From the NCBI GenBank assembly GCA_029834535.1, contig JAQMWT010000069.1, forward strand, positions 1 to 51,620: a DNA stretch of 51,620 nt, written 5' to 3'. The DNA is from Chrysophaeum taylorii. Lineage: Eukaryota > Sar > Pelagophyceae > Pelagomonadales > Pelagomonadaceae. Positions within the stretch are counted from its first letter, which is position 1. Every line of letters starts with the position of its first letter. Positions 1 through 11,175 of this stretch are shown here, in pieces. A program made the translations under genes and the position numbers. The notes under the pieces were generated by a model. The model ran no database searches, had not been told where the DNA came from, and saw only the letters and a list, made by a program, of their open reading frames with translations.

Positions 1-25
1 TTGTGAGGGTAAAACACGATTGGTT

Positions 26-2168
26 TCAACGCCCCCGACCTCCACTATTTTTGCTGTCGAAGAAGAAGAAGAAATAGGGAGCCAGACGATAGCAGTTGGA
101 GCATTTTTGGTCGCGGCGATGGTATCGGATTCGCAGAAAAGGGATGGATTCGCAAAGAAGGGATGCTTGACGTGCGTTCGGCGATCCCAGGTCACGGCAT
201 TGCGCTGGGGACCGAGAAAGGCACCACCGAACTCGGGAGAGTATAAGGCGTCGTCGTCGTCGTCGTCGAGGGGAACTTGGACGGATCTGAGGACGGCGCG
301 AGCGTGGGCGCAGGCGACGGCATCGGCGTCGTCGGCGCAGTGGAGGGTACGGCGCTAGGTACAGACGAAGGCTTCGACGAGGGCCAGCCGCTTGGGACCG
401 TCGAAGGCGTGGGTGGGGCGCAGAGGGGGAATCACTTGGGGCTGATGCGGGCGCGAACGACGGAAACGGGCTCGGCAGCATCGACGGCCCCGGCATCGGG
501 ATCGCAGAGGGTCTTGAGTTGGCGCGTTGGTCGGTTTGTTAGACGGGAGTGCGGTGGGCAGAGGAGACGGCATCAAACTGGGGATCGAGGAGGGCGACGA
601 GCTTGGGGTCAAGGAGGGCACGGTCGAAGGGAGAGGCTCGGTAACGGCGCGGGCGCTGGGCTCGGCATCATCGTGGGTGTAGACGATGGGCAGGAGCTGG
701 GCATGGCCGTCCGTTCTGGCGTCGGTAATGGTGTTGGTCCCAAAGATGGACTCGTCGTGGGAAATGGCGACGGGGAGGGCGTCGGCAGGGACGTCGAGAC
801 CGCAGAAGGGCAAGAAGATGGCGCAGCGGATGGCACGCTCGAAGGGAGCGAACTAGGCTGCGGAGTCGGCATTGCCGTTGGCAAAGTCGAGGGTACCGAG
901 CTTGGGACAAACGAAGGCGTCGCCGATGGAAGTCCACTCGGCAACGGGGTTGGAGCAGGAGTTGGCAGATCAGAAGGTATGAAGCTTGGCTCTATCGAAG
1001 GATAGGACGACGGATGAGCTGTGGGCAACGACGTCGGCTCTGGAGTCGGCAACGCGGTTGGTGAGACTGACGGACACGCGCTCGGCAGCATCGATGGATC
1101 TGGAGTTGGCACCGTGGTCGGTGCGGGTGACGGTGATGCCGTGGGCATTGGCGATGGCTCGGGGGTTGGCAACATCGTTGGGCTCTCTGAAGGGTGCGTA
1201 GACGGCAGCGACGAGGGTGTGCTCGACGGCAGTGCGCTAGGTTGCGGAGACGGCATCGATGTCGGACGTGCAATTGGGACCATGCTCGGAATCTCTGAGG
1301 GCGTAAACGATGGAAACGTGCTCGGCAACGGCATTGGAGCTAGGGTCGGAGACTCTGATGGTATGTTGGTTGGTTCCATTGTCGGGCCGCTTGACGGACG
1401 CGCGCTCGGCAAGAGTGTCGGGGCAGGCGTTGGGAGAAGCGTTGGTGCGAGCGTCGGAGTGTCAGATGGTACGCTGGTCGGCTCGGTCGTCGGCGTCGAC
1501 GTCGGGTTCGCAGAAGGAACCGAAGTTGGCTCTCGGGATGGGACCATCGATGGAATCGCGGTGGGGTGGGGGGACGGCATCGAGGTCGGCCGCGTGGACG
1601 GTATCTCGCTGGGAGTTAGCGAGTGTTCGAAGGAGTCGCGCTCGGGAGTCGTGTTGGTGCTGAAGTCGGCGCAGCATACGGCAAAATGGTGGGCGTGAAT
1701 GTTGGCGTGGTCGACGGGCATGCGCTCGGGAGAGTCGATGGTTGTGGCGTCGGAAGGGGCGTCGGCGCGAGCGACGGGCACGCGCTCGGCTGGCCCGTCG
1801 GTTCTTGCGTCGGGTCGACTGAAGGTTCGAGCGACGGGCAAGCGCTCGGCTGGCCCGTCGGCACGAGCGAGGAGGTGCCGTAGGCTGTGTCCAAGGCAAA
1901 ATCGAAGGGAGCGACGGAATGGGTAATGGGACGAACAAGCTTGGCGCAGGTGGCGGCGAACGCGAAGGCGTTGACGGCCGAATGGGTTTCCGGTCGTCGA
2001 CGGCACGTCGGTGGCAAAGGTCGGAACTGGCGTGGGGGTCGCTCCCGCCACAGACCAGCTGATGGCGCCCAAAAGAAACAGCCGAAGATCCATCGTGCAC
2101 CGGCTTTTCTTACGAGAAACGAGTTTTACAAGACGTCCGACGCCCGTAACTGTCGATTCCCGGAACAT
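26..2168 (-). pseudogene. secreted Pro-Thr/Ser repeat protein, frameshifted paralog
   Basis: The start near 2093 encodes a signal peptide (MDLRLFLLGAISWSVAGA) followed by ATPTPVPTFATD, almost the same as the start of the intact gene at 2430-5075. The P-x-x-P-T/S repeats then continue, but the reading frame changes several times: one frame carries them at about 1620-1890, a second at about 640-1640, a third at about 490-640 and a fourth region to about 420. Within each block the residues match the intact paralog closely (for example LPYAAPTSAPTRLPSATPS). I read this as a recently broken tandem copy; introns or assembly indels could restore some frames. The product would be secreted and wall- or surface-associated by analogy with algal PT-rich proteins. 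Confidence 0.7.
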
Positions 2169-2240
2169 TCGGCGAAATGATAGGACTCGTGAGCCGTGGC
2201 ACCAAGGGGTTATTGATAACCCCGTGGTTGAACCACGTGC

Positions 2241-2385
2241 ACACCCCCCCTCTTATTCGAATCTTAGTAATCGACCTTTAAAGACATTAGAAGATGTCCA
2301 CGCAACACACCAACACCTTCAAGCACCCACACGCACCCGCCCCTCTTCTTAGCAGTCGACCTTCGAAAGACGTTAGAAGATGGCG
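2241..2385 (+). repeat. two copies of a retroposon 3'-tail-like motif
   Basis: A C-rich run followed by TCTTAGTAATCGACCTTTAA lies at 2262-2281, and a second copy, TCTTAGCAGTCGACCTTCGA, begins 85 bp later at 2347. Both are followed by AAGACxTTAGAAGATG. The same C-run plus CTTAGCAGTCGAC signature ends the 586-bp insert at 11186-11771 and also occurs at about 18645-18685 and 34938-34972, so I interpret it as the 3' end of a dispersed LINE or SINE family. Confidence 0.5.
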
Positions 2386-2429
2386 GCCCAAGAGAAGGCA
2401 AAGAAGATGGTGTGTTGGAGGCGTACTGG

Positions 2430-5075
2430 TCACGTCGATGGCATAGGACTCGAAGAAGGAAAGCTTGAAGTAAAATCGGCGGGCCCGGGTGACGGCATTG
2501 CGCTGGAGAAAGACGCCGAACTCGAGAAACTAGAAGCTACTGTCGAAGGCAGGGCGCTTGGCACCGGCGTGGGCTGTGGGCTCGGCGAGTTCGAGGGGTG
2601 GTCACTGGGCGTCGACGTCGGCAAAACAGACGTCACTCTCGTCGGCAACCTGGACGGATGCGGGGACGGCATGTGCGTGGCTCCAGGCGAGGGCATCGAC
2701 GTCGGCGCAGAGGAGGGTACAATGCTAGGTGCGAATGAAGGCTTCGGCGAGGGCCGACCACTTGGGGCCGTTGAAGGCGCGTGAGTGGGAGACGCAGAGG
2801 GGTTTTCGCTTGGGGCTGATGCGGGTGCGGACGACGGACACGAGCTCGGCAGCATTGAAGGTTCCGGCGTCGGCAACATAGTGGGTGCGAGGGACGGCCC
2901 TGCCGAGGGCATCGCTGATGGCGCCGGCGTTGGCAGAGGCGTCGGGTTCGCAGAAGAGTCTTGGGTCGGCGCACTGGTCGGTGTGTTCGACGGGACTGCG
3001 GTGGGCCGAGGAGACGGTATCGAACTGGGGGTCGATGAGGGCGATGAGATTGGGATCAAGGAGGGAACAGACGAAGGGAGGTTGCTCGGTAGCGGCGTGG
3101 GTTCTGGGCTCGGCGACGCCGTGGGCGCCGTGCTCGGCATTGTGGTGGGCGCGGACGAGGGGCAGGAGCTGGGCAAGGCCGTCGGTTCTGGTGTCGGCAA
3201 TTGTGTTGGTGCCAGAGATGGACTCGCCGTAGGAAGTGGTGATGGGGCGGACGTCGGTAGGGACGTCGGGCCCGCAGAAGGGCAAGGTGATGGCGCTGCA
3301 GATGGCACGCTCGAAGGGATCGAGCTGGGCTGTGGAGACGGCATCGCCGTCGGCGAGGCGGAGGGTAAGGAGCTTGGGGAAAACGAGGGTGTCGATAACG
3401 GAAGCCCGCTTGGCAACGGGGTTGGTGCAGGAGTTGGCGTAACAGAGGGCATCCAGGTCGGCACTATCGTAGGAGAGGACGACGGACGGGCTGTGGGCAG
3501 CGACGATGGCTCTGGAGTCGGCAACGCGGTTGGTGAGGCCGACGGACACGCGCTCGGCAGCATCGATGGGTCTGGAGTCGGCACCATGGTTGGTGCTTGC
3601 GACGGCCCAGCCGTGGGCATCGGCGACGGTACAGGGGTTGGCAACATCGTTGGGCTCTCCGAAGGGTTGGATGATGGCGAGACGGAAGGCACTGCGCTTG
3701 GAACTAACGAGGGTGTCGATGACGGAAGCCCGCTTGGCAACGGGGTTGGTGCAGGACTTGGCGCCGCAGAAGGCATCGAGGTTGGCACTATCGTAGGATA
3801 GGACGACGGATGAGCTGTGGGCAACGACGATGGCCCTGGAGTTGGCAACGCGGTTGGTGAGGCCGACGGACACGCGCTCGGCAGCATCGATGGGTCTGGA
3901 GTCGGCACCATGGTTGGTGCTTGCGACGGCCCTGTCGTGGGCATCGGCGACGGTACAGGGGTTGGCAACATCGTTGGGCTCTCCGAAGGGTTGGATGATG
4001 GCGAAGCGGAAGGCACTGCGCTTGGGAAAAACGAAGGTGTCGCCGATGGAAATCCGCTCGGCAGCGGAGTTGGAGCAGGACTTGGCACCGCAGAAGGCAT
4101 CGAGGTTGGCACTATCGTAGGATAGGACGACGGATGAGCTGTGGGCAACGACGATGGCTCTGGAGTTGGCAACGCGGTTGGTGAGGCTGACGGACACGCG
4201 CTCGGCAGCATCGATGGATCTGGAGTTGGCACCGTGGTCGGTGCGGGTGACGGTGATGCCGTGGGCATTGGCGATGGCTCGGGGGTTGGCAACATGGTTG
4301 GGCTCTCTGAAGGGCGCGTAGACGGCAGCGACGAGGGTGTGCTCGACGGCAGTGCGCTAGGTTGCGGAGACGGCATCGATGTCGGACGTGCAATTGGGAC
4401 CATGCTCGGAATCTCTGAGGGCGTGACCGATGGAAACGCGCTCGGCAATGGCGTGGGAGCTTGGGTCGGCGACTGTGATGGCATGTTGGTTGGCTCCATT
4501 GTCGGGCCGCTTGACGGACGCGCGCTCGGCAAGAGTGTCGGGGCAGGCGTTGGGAGAAGAGTTGGTGCGAGCGTCGGTGTATCAGATGGCATGCTGGTCG
4601 GCTCAGTCGTCGGAATCGACGTCGGGTTCGCAGAAGGAACCGAAGTTGGCTCTCGGGATGGGACCATCGATGGAATCGCGGTGGGGCGGGGGGACGGCAT
4701 CGAGGTCGGTCGCGTGGACGGTATCTCGCTGGGAGTCAGCGAGGGAGTGTTCGAAGGGGTCGCGCTCGGCAGCCGTGTTGGTGCTGGAGTCGGCGCAGCA
4801 TACGGCAGAGCGGTGGGCGAGAGCGTTGGCGTGGCCGACGGGCACGCGCTCGGTAGGCCCGTTGGGTCCGGCGAAGGAAAAAGTGTCGGCTCGAGCGACG
4901 GAGTTGCCGCAGGACGTGTCCAATTCGAAATCGAAGGCAGCGTCGTCATCGGCGAACTCTCCCCAGGCCTAGTCGGCGACGACGGGATGTCGGTGGCAAA
5001 GGTCGGGATGGGTGTGGGGGTTGCTCCCGCCACAGACCAGCAGATGGCGCCCAAAAGAACTCGCCGAGGATCCAT
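2430..5075 (-). CDS. secreted Pro-Thr/Ser-rich repeat protein
   Basis: An 881-residue uninterrupted ORF. It starts with a signal peptide (MDPRRVLLGAICWSVAGA), then a short linker, and from about residue 60 to the end consists of P-T/S-x-x-P-T/S units (TPLPSG, PSMLPSACPSASPT, PTPEPSSLPT). Cysteine recurs only in the SACPSA / SSCPSS units. No C-terminal membrane segment or anchor is visible, so the protein is probably exported to the wall, scale or mucilage. Such proline-hydroxyamino-acid repeats are common in extracellular proteins of ochrophyte algae and are likely O-glycosylated (family knowledge). The middle is built from 108-residue higher-order repeats (see 3178-4474). The opposite strand is also open for long stretches, but this strand is preferred for its length, signal peptide and paralog at 26-2168. 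Confidence 0.8.
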   Translation of the reverse strand: MDPRRVLLGAICWSVAGATPTPIPTFATDIPSSPTRPGESSPMTTLPSISNWTRPAATPSLEPTLFPSPDPTGLPSACPSATPTLSPTALPYAAPTPAPTRLPSATPSNTPSLTPSEIPSTRPTSMPSPRPTAIPSMVPSREPTSVPSANPTSIPTTEPTSMPSDTPTLAPTLLPTPAPTLLPSARPSSGPTMEPTNMPSQSPTQAPTPLPSAFPSVTPSEIPSMVPIARPTSMPSPQPSALPSSTPSSLPSTRPSESPTMLPTPEPSPMPTASPSPAPTTVPTPDPSMLPSACPSASPTALPTPEPSSLPTAHPSSYPTIVPTSMPSAVPSPAPTPLPSGFPSATPSFFPSAVPSASPSSNPSESPTMLPTPVPSPMPTTGPSQAPTMVPTPDPSMLPSACPSASPTALPTPGPSSLPTAHPSSYPTIVPTSMPSAAPSPAPTPLPSGLPSSTPSLVPSAVPSVSPSSNPSESPTMLPTPVPSPMPTAGPSQAPTMVPTPDPSMLPSACPSASPTALPTPEPSSLPTARPSSSPTIVPTWMPSVTPTPAPTPLPSGLPLSTPSFSPSSLPSASPTAMPSPQPSSIPSSVPSAAPSPCPSAGPTSLPTSAPSPLPTASPSLAPTQLPTPEPTALPSSCPSSAPTTMPSTAPTASPSPEPTPLPSNLPSSVPSLIPISSPSSTPSSIPSPRPTAVPSNTPTSAPTQDSSANPTPLPTPAPSAMPSAGPSLAPTMLPTPEPSMLPSSCPSSAPASAPSENPSASPTHAPSTAPSGRPSPKPSFAPSIVPSSAPTSMPSPGATHMPSPHPSRLPTRVTSVLPTSTPSDHPSNSPSPQPTPVPSALPSTVASSFSSSASFSSAMPSPGPADFTSSFPSSSPMPST
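3178..4474 (-). repeat. 324-bp (108-codon) tandem repeats inside the PT-rich gene
   Basis: The string GACGATGGC followed by C/TCTGGAGT recurs at 3502, 3826 and 4150, exactly 324 bp apart, and flanking bases are nearly identical over whole units. A more diverged unit precedes at about 3178. The period is a multiple of three, so copy-number change keeps the reading frame. Confidence 0.85.
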
Positions 5076-5194
5076 CGTAGTGCGAGAGGACCTTAACGCG
5101 GATGTGTCGAGATCCGTAACCGCCGGCGGTTCCCGGAACTGTTCGCGAAATGGATGATACTATGATACCGACTCACGAGATATCCAAGGGGGAG

Positions 5195-7268
5195 TCATCC
5201 CATATTAGTTTGGTCCCCCGACCCGGGGGGCAGCACCACACCCAGGTGTCGGGAGCGATGGCTCACGGTGCTGCAGATGGATGAGGCAACCAAAGGCGAG
5301 GAGGATGATCGGGGGGGGCGGCGACGCTGACGAAAACGCAGATGATGCTGGGGAGGAAGGAAGCTATAGCAATCCGGGAATATGGTGCTTGCGCGTGCAG
5401 TGGGCCAATGGCGGGCTCGTCGGGCTCGAGGATCGCGGCGGGGTGCCGTCTCGTGGTCGTGTCCCGGCTTGAGGGGGAGGACGGCGTCCGGGGACTGGCG
5501 GAAGGAAGCGTTGCGGGAACGTTCGGAGGACGGACGGTTTTGATGACGAAGACTTGCTCGAGGATCGGGCGGGCATATGAGAGTAGTCTCTTTGACGCAG
5601 GGGTCTGGCTGCCACGAGGGCCCGAAATAAAAGCATCGGAGACAACCGTCGCTTTTTAGAGGGACCTCGTAGGTCAAGACGCCCGCGTGGTCAGAATCGA
5701 GGGTGGCCTTGCCGGAAAAAAAAGAAAGGGGGCGTCGACAATGGCCTTCCTGGAGTCTCCCGAAGCGAGCGATCGTGAGCTCGCAGTTTTGGTCGAGAGT
5801 GCGCTTCTTGATGCTCTGGATGGTCCCGAGCCAGCGGGGGTGAGCATGATGCCTACGCGATCGTAGAGAGCTTGGACCTCCTTTAGCGGGATGCGAGGTC
5901 GAGATGATATTGCGGACCATCGCGTACCGGAGGCTGCGGCGGAAGGTCTAAGCCTCGGCCTCGTCCATGAGGCATCAGGGTCGCCGGCGCAGAGCTTGCG
6001 CTTCATGCTGCCGTTGAGGCGCGCGGCGAGTTTTGTGGCGTGGGGTCGGCGCTCTAGGTGGCTCGGGATACTAAAACTTTTCAAGCGGAGATAGGCGCCC
6101 TTGCCGCAGGAAGAGCTCGAGATGGTCGGCGCACGTCAGGTGGTCCCAGACTGGGCGACAACCCCCAATGTTAAGGGAGCAGTCGCCGGACGACGCAGTT
6201 ACATATCTCTGACTTGCCGGGGCCGTTGGCGCCGAGAAGGCCGAAGCACTCGCATTTTTTTACCGCGACGGTCCTGAGTGCTCGAAGACAAGACCTCACG
6301 AATTTGTCGCACGACGATTGCGCGGTCTTCGACGTTGGCCTCGGCGACCGCGGTGGCCTCGACGTCGCAGTTTTCAGCGTCGTCGTTCGATCGATGCGCA
6401 GGGCGATCGCGCGAGAACTTTCGGTCGCAAGGATAAGATATCGGCTCAATGCAGCAACTAAACAGAGCTGGACGCGATCGAGCGAAGAAAAGTCGTCCGC
6501 AGCAGATGATTGCGTCGTAGACGATCAACACATGATGAGTGAGTTGGGGAGCCAAGAACTTGAGGACCTCGGACGGTTACGTCGCACGCAGCCAAAATCA
6601 CGGCGAAAATACGACGACAGCAACGGTGCGACCCATTTTGAGGTTTGGATCGCTCGAGGACTCCGTACGACTTCATCTTCGTTCCAACGCGGCACGTCCT
6701 TCGGGTCGCCGCCGACGCGTAGAACAACGTGATATGAAGCTCACTTCGCCTGTCGTTCGTTCGTAGGCGAGCGTCGTCTCCGAGGTTAAGCGTCCTCGCC
6801 AAAGTTGGGCAGCCGTGCGCCTCCAAGTCGGACGTCGGACGCGCCTACGTTTATCTCGCAAACTGGTCACCCGCGCCGCAGTGTCGTCTCCAAAATTGAC
6901 GCACAGAAACTTTCCGACGACCGTGATTCCACCAATCCGCGTGATGAGCGATCATCTCGCGCTGTGGTGGGCTCGTCGAGGAGCACAAAATGCCGCACGA
7001 GGCAACGGCCCTCGACAGCTTCTTCACGACAAGCCTTGCGCTCAGAGAGAAGGAAAGCGAAGGCCGTCGTCAATCCAGCATAACTAACCTGAGCCGGGCA
7101 AAAATTGTAGAAATCAGTTGGTAGGTTGAAGATGCAATCGTGCTGAGTCAGCCCGCGGACGGCGTCCAGGTCACCATGGACGGCGCGCCCGAAATTAAAT
7201 CGCGCGCCACCGTCTGGTTCGGGACTGTCCGAGGCGAGGTCGGTCGTTGTGGAGTCGCCACCTTGTTT
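5195..7268 (-). pseudogene. decayed ABCA-type ABC transporter
   Basis: Pieces of one ABC transporter appear in order on the minus strand, spread over three frames. At about 7170-7110: DLDAVRGLTQHDCIF, like the Q-loop stretch of the first nucleotide-binding domain. At about 6980: HFVLLDEPTTARDD, a Walker B and D-loop. At about 6370-6195: RAIVVRQIREV, then ECFGLLGANGPGKS, a Walker A with A-to-P and lost S/T. At about 6080-5830: RLNGSMKRKLCAGDPD, like the signature region, then EVQALYDRVGIM and LGTIQSIKKR, like the switch and ABCA downstream segment. Frame changes and stops separate the pieces, and no long membrane domain is seen. The first part is duplicated at 10771-11190. Confidence 0.65.
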
Positions 7269-7542
7269 TTTGCGTGTTCGGGTCGATCAAAACGATTTTC
7301 TGATGACGCACCTCACGAATTTACTGTTAGGGTAAGTGTTGTTCTATTATTCTGGTGTTCATTCTCTCCCGGAATTTTTCTAGCATACAACGTTCTGTTG
7401 TTGCAGTTATACTTCCTTCCGCACATTTGTTGGGAGTCGTTCGTCGTTAAGAACCTTACCAATAGTGTGGCCGTCGCAAACAAAAACAACAACTAGGTCG
7501 TCGTCGTCGTCGTCGTCGTTGTGAATCGTGAATCCAACCAAG

Positions 7543-9736
7543 ATGTCATCATCATCATCATCATCATCGAATTTGATGAGGAAGCTCACGCTGGCCATCG
7601 GCCTCAGCAGCACGACGGCGTTCCCGACAGTTTTGAGCTGCGATCGAGCCTTGGCCGTCGGCGAATCGATCATGTAGGCCGCAATGTTCTTCGTGATTCC
7701 CTGAGTTGGTACATTCATAGGTCGAGCCCCGCGGAGCTCAGCACAGAACGGTCGGCGATATTCGAGCGCGACGGCATCGAGGTCGAGTGCGGCTCGAACT
7801 ACGTTCCCGGGGAGACGCTCGTCGCCAAAATTGATTCGATCGAGACGGGCGACATTCGGTACCTCATGGAGATCACCGCCGGCGCCTTTGACCTCGGCTG
7901 CGAAGGCGACTCGTGCGACGGCCTGCGCTGCGCGAAGGACACGGACGTTACGGGCGACGGCCAGCAGCTCGTCGCGCCGGCGGACGGCTCCGACCTCTCC
8001 TTGTTTCTCGGCTGGGCCACGGCCTTTGGGACCGTCCACATTACCGAGACCTGCACGCTCACCGCGCCCGTCTCGGCGCCCACGATGGCAGAGCCCGTAC
8101 CCCCTCGCCCGTCCCGGCGCCCACGATGGCAGAGCCCGTACCCACCTCGGGACAGGCCGGCACCTTGCCGCCGTACGCGATCGTCACCAACGGGACCTGC
8201 GCTGGCTTTGGGATGATCGACATTCTAGACGAAGACACGTGCCGCGCGGTCATGAACGACGGCTACTACAACACGCGCGACCAAAATGACAACGGAGTTC
8301 TTGATTTCAACGAAGATTACCCGATCCCCGTCGTCGGCGGCCTGCCGCCGGGCTGCTGGCCCGTCGAGCCCGGTACGCCCGGCTTCGAGGAGACCGAGTT
8401 CCCGTTCGCGTGTATCACCCCGCTCGAGGACGCCGTCGGCGACTGCAGCGACAACTTCCCGTGCTTCTGCAAGCTCCCCGAGTACGAAATCGTGTCCGAA
8501 GGCACCTGCGTCTCGCACGGCCTCGTCGATATCCTGGACGAGACGCTGTGTCGCGCCGTGATGGATGACGGCTACTACTCGACGCGAGACCAGGACAACA
8601 ATGGCATTGTCGACGCCGACCAGGACTACCCGATCCCCGTCGTCTCGGGGCTGGCGCCGGGCTGCTGGCCGGTCGAGCCTGGCACCCCGGGCTTCAGCGA
8701 GTTTCCGTTTGCGTGCATCACGCCGCTCGAAGGTGCCGTCGGTAACTGCAGCGACAACTTTCCGTGCTTCTGCCTGACTGAGTCTGGCGAGCCCGAACCT
8801 GAGCGGGTGGAGACTTCGCCCGCTGAGCCGCCCGTCTCCTATGCCATCGTGACCAACGGCACGTGCGTCTCGCACGGCATGATCGACATTCTAGACGAAG
8901 ACGCGTGCCGCGCGGTCATGAACGACGGCTACTACAACACGCGCGACCAAAATGACAACGGAGTTCTTGATTTCAACGAAGATTACCCGATCCCCGTCGT
9001 CGGCGGCTTGCCGCCCGGCTGCTGGCCCGTCGAGCCCGGCACGCCCGGCTTTGAGGAGACCGAGTTCCCCTTCGCGTGCATCACCCCGCTCGAGGACGCC
9101 GTCGGCGACTGCAGCGACAACTTCCCGTGCTTCTGCGAGATTCCCGACTACGAAATCGTGCGCGACGGCACCTGCGTCTCGCACGGCCTCGTCGATATCC
9201 TGGACGAGACGCTGTGTCGCGCCGTGATGGATGACGGCTACTATTCGACGCGCGACCAGGACAACAACGGCGTTATCGACGCCGACCAGGACTACCCAAT
9301 CCCCGTCGTCTCGGGGCTGGCGCCGGGCTGCTGGCCGGTCGAGCCAGGCACCCCGGGCTTCAGCGAGTTTCCGTTTGCGTGCATCACGCCGCTCGAAGGT
9401 GCCGTCGGCGACTGCAGCGACAACTTCCCTTGCTTTTGTTTGGCTAGCGACGACGCTCCAACGATCATGCCGACGCCCGTCTCAAACCAGGAAGGCGGGT
9501 CAATTGTAGACGATCAGGTCATGTCGTCGTCGTCGTCGTCGTCGTCGAAGAAATCGTCCGAGCGGAACGTCGCGTTAATTGCGGGTGTGTCCGTCGCGGG
9601 CGCTGTTCTTCTCCTCCTCCTCCTCCTCGCCCTCGTGTATACTCACCGTGCGAAGAAGAAGACCGCGGCCGAGTACCACGATGTCGACAAGAGGCGCGAC
9701 GACACACTCGAAGCAGAGCCCGTCGAAAAGCCATAG
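7543..9736 (+). pseudogene. Cys-rich EF-hand-loop repeat membrane protein, copy 1 (1-base frameshift)
   Basis: This is the twin of the intact gene at 12048-14242. Exon 1 is 7543-7673 (start codon followed by a run of Ser codons, then a signal peptide), intron 7674-7720 (47 bp, GT-AG), exon 2 7721-9736. The coding length is one base short of a multiple of three: the C-run at about 8100-8104 has five C here and six in copy 2, so translation shifts out of frame before the first Cys-rich repeat. Everything after that point is otherwise open and nearly identical to copy 2. It may be a real young pseudogene or an assembly error in a homopolymer; reads would decide. Confidence 0.8.
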
Positions 9737-10308
9737 CACCAAGGACCAAGCCACGGTGCACCCCCCCCACCCCCACATGTATGATAGGACTGACGTAATC
9801 ACCCAAGAAAAGAAAGCGCGCCACCACGTCGTATGTACACAGGATGCGTCCCATCTTGGACGGGAAAGTGGACCATCTAAATTCATGATATGATCCGAAA
9901 GACATAGTGGACGTCGTCGCCAGCGGCGTCGCCTTGAGCGTGCGGCAATGGTTTGATGTTCATTATAATGACGAAGGAAGTAGGTTGGCCAATACCCTAC
10001 CTGAACCGTGTGGCAGTGAACGGCACCTAGGTATGCCCAATTCCGCCTCCAGGCACATCCCTCGTGTCCCCACACCATGCACCAAAAACCCTGAAGCCCA
10101 CCCACCCGACCTTTAAAAACCCTACCTGTGTATTATTCTGTGGCAGCGCTTCAACGCTGCCAGCGCAGGCATTTTTTCTCATTGGTCGACTGCGTTGGCC
10201 TTCAACATTCCCTCCAACGTCCCGTGTTTCCCAACTCCAAAGAGCAAAGCAAAACCTTTCTTTGCGCAACAAGCAAAACTTGTTTGCACTCCGACGAGAG
10301 AGAGCACC
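9737..10308. other. spacer with a hairpin
   Basis: No gene is supported. The stretch is repeated at 14243-14815. It holds a C-rich run near 9765 and a perfect 8-bp hairpin, TGGCAGCG-CTTCAA-CGCTGCCA, at about 10142-10163, preceded by CGACCTTTAAAAACCC. It probably contains the 3' end of the membrane-protein gene and the 5' flank of the small ORF. Confidence 0.5.
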
Positions 10309-10458
10309 ATGCCGAAGAAAGGCTTGAAGAAGATCTTACAAACGACGGCCAATGTCATTCTCTTCGACAACCCACGCCCACATCGCGAGGACTACGCCAA
10401 GGCCATCGAGAAAAGAACCGGCGTCAACGTCCCCATTCCGCCCAAGAAGAAGCCATGA
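10309..10458 (+). CDS. small basic protein, 49 residues, copy 1
   Basis: ATG in the context GAGCACCATGCCG opens a 49-codon ORF (starts MPKKGLKKILQTTANV, ends NVPIPPKKKP) rich in Lys and Pro. An in-frame ATG 114 bp upstream would extend it to 87 residues. The ORF is unchanged in the second unit at 14816-14965, but the duplication is so recent that this is weak evidence of selection. No family recognised. Confidence 0.4.
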   Translation: MPKKGLKKILQTTANVILFDNPRPHREDYAKAIEKRTGVNVPIPPKKKP

Positions 10459-10770
10459 AGGACAAGATGCTGCCTCCGTTGCTACCCGAATGAAGAAAAG
10501 CGTTGGCGACCAAGCTTTTTTCATTTAGAAGCCGACGGAGGTAGTATGAAGAAAAGTCATGAAGAAGAAGCCACAAGTCCAAGACGGTAGAGCGGCTTAC
10601 CCAACAGACACGTCGCTCTCCTCCCTTATCCCGCCCCGTGAATTCACGCGCCCGCTCTCGAATCGGTACGCCTAGCCCACTCCAACTCATACCTATCCTG
10701 CTAATTACCTGTCCGAACAGCCTTCTATCCCCCACCTAGGCTCGAAGGCGTCTGCTACAGTATGTAACAT

Positions 10771-11175
10771 AGTGCGCGCCGCAGTGTCGTCTCCAAAAGA
10801 GCCCCGACGCACCGGAACTTTCCGACGACCATGATTCCACCAATCCATGCAATGAGTGCGATCATCTCGTGCGGCCGTGGGCTCGTCGAGGAGCACAAAA
10901 TGCCTCACGAGGCAACGCCCCTCGACAGCTTCTTCACGACAAGCCCTGCGCTCTGAGAGAAGGAAAGCGAAGGCCGTCGTCAATCCAGCATAACCTGAGC
11001 CGGGCAAAAATTGTAGAAATCAGTTGGTAGGTTGAAGATGCAATCGTGCTGAGTCAGCCCGCGGACGGCGTCCAGGTCACCATGGACGGCGCCGCCGAAA
11101 TAAAGCGCGCGCCGCCGTCTGGTTCGGAACTGTCCGAGGCGAGGTCGTTGTGGAGGCACCACCTTGTTTTTTGCT
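10771..11175 (-). pseudogene. ABC transporter nucleotide-binding-domain fragment
   Basis: The minus strand encodes YFGGAVHGDLDAVRGLTQHD (Q-loop stretch) and then, in another frame, CLVRHFVLLDEPTAARDD (Walker B and D-loop). It is a second copy of the 6871-7268 piece, carried along by the tandem duplication. It is too short and broken to work. Confidence 0.65.

Noticed and set aside
8225..9184. Minus-strand ORFs (ARVVVAVVHD, EVVAAVADG repeats) opposite the Cys-rich gene
   Set aside because: Shadows of the plus-strand repeats; they lack a signal or family, and the plus strand has conserved Cys, a signal peptide and a TM helix. The same holds for 12731-13690.
10128..10493. 121-codon ORF overlapping the 49-codon ORF
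   Set aside because: No start context or motif; it runs through the hairpin and the shorter ORF in another frame.
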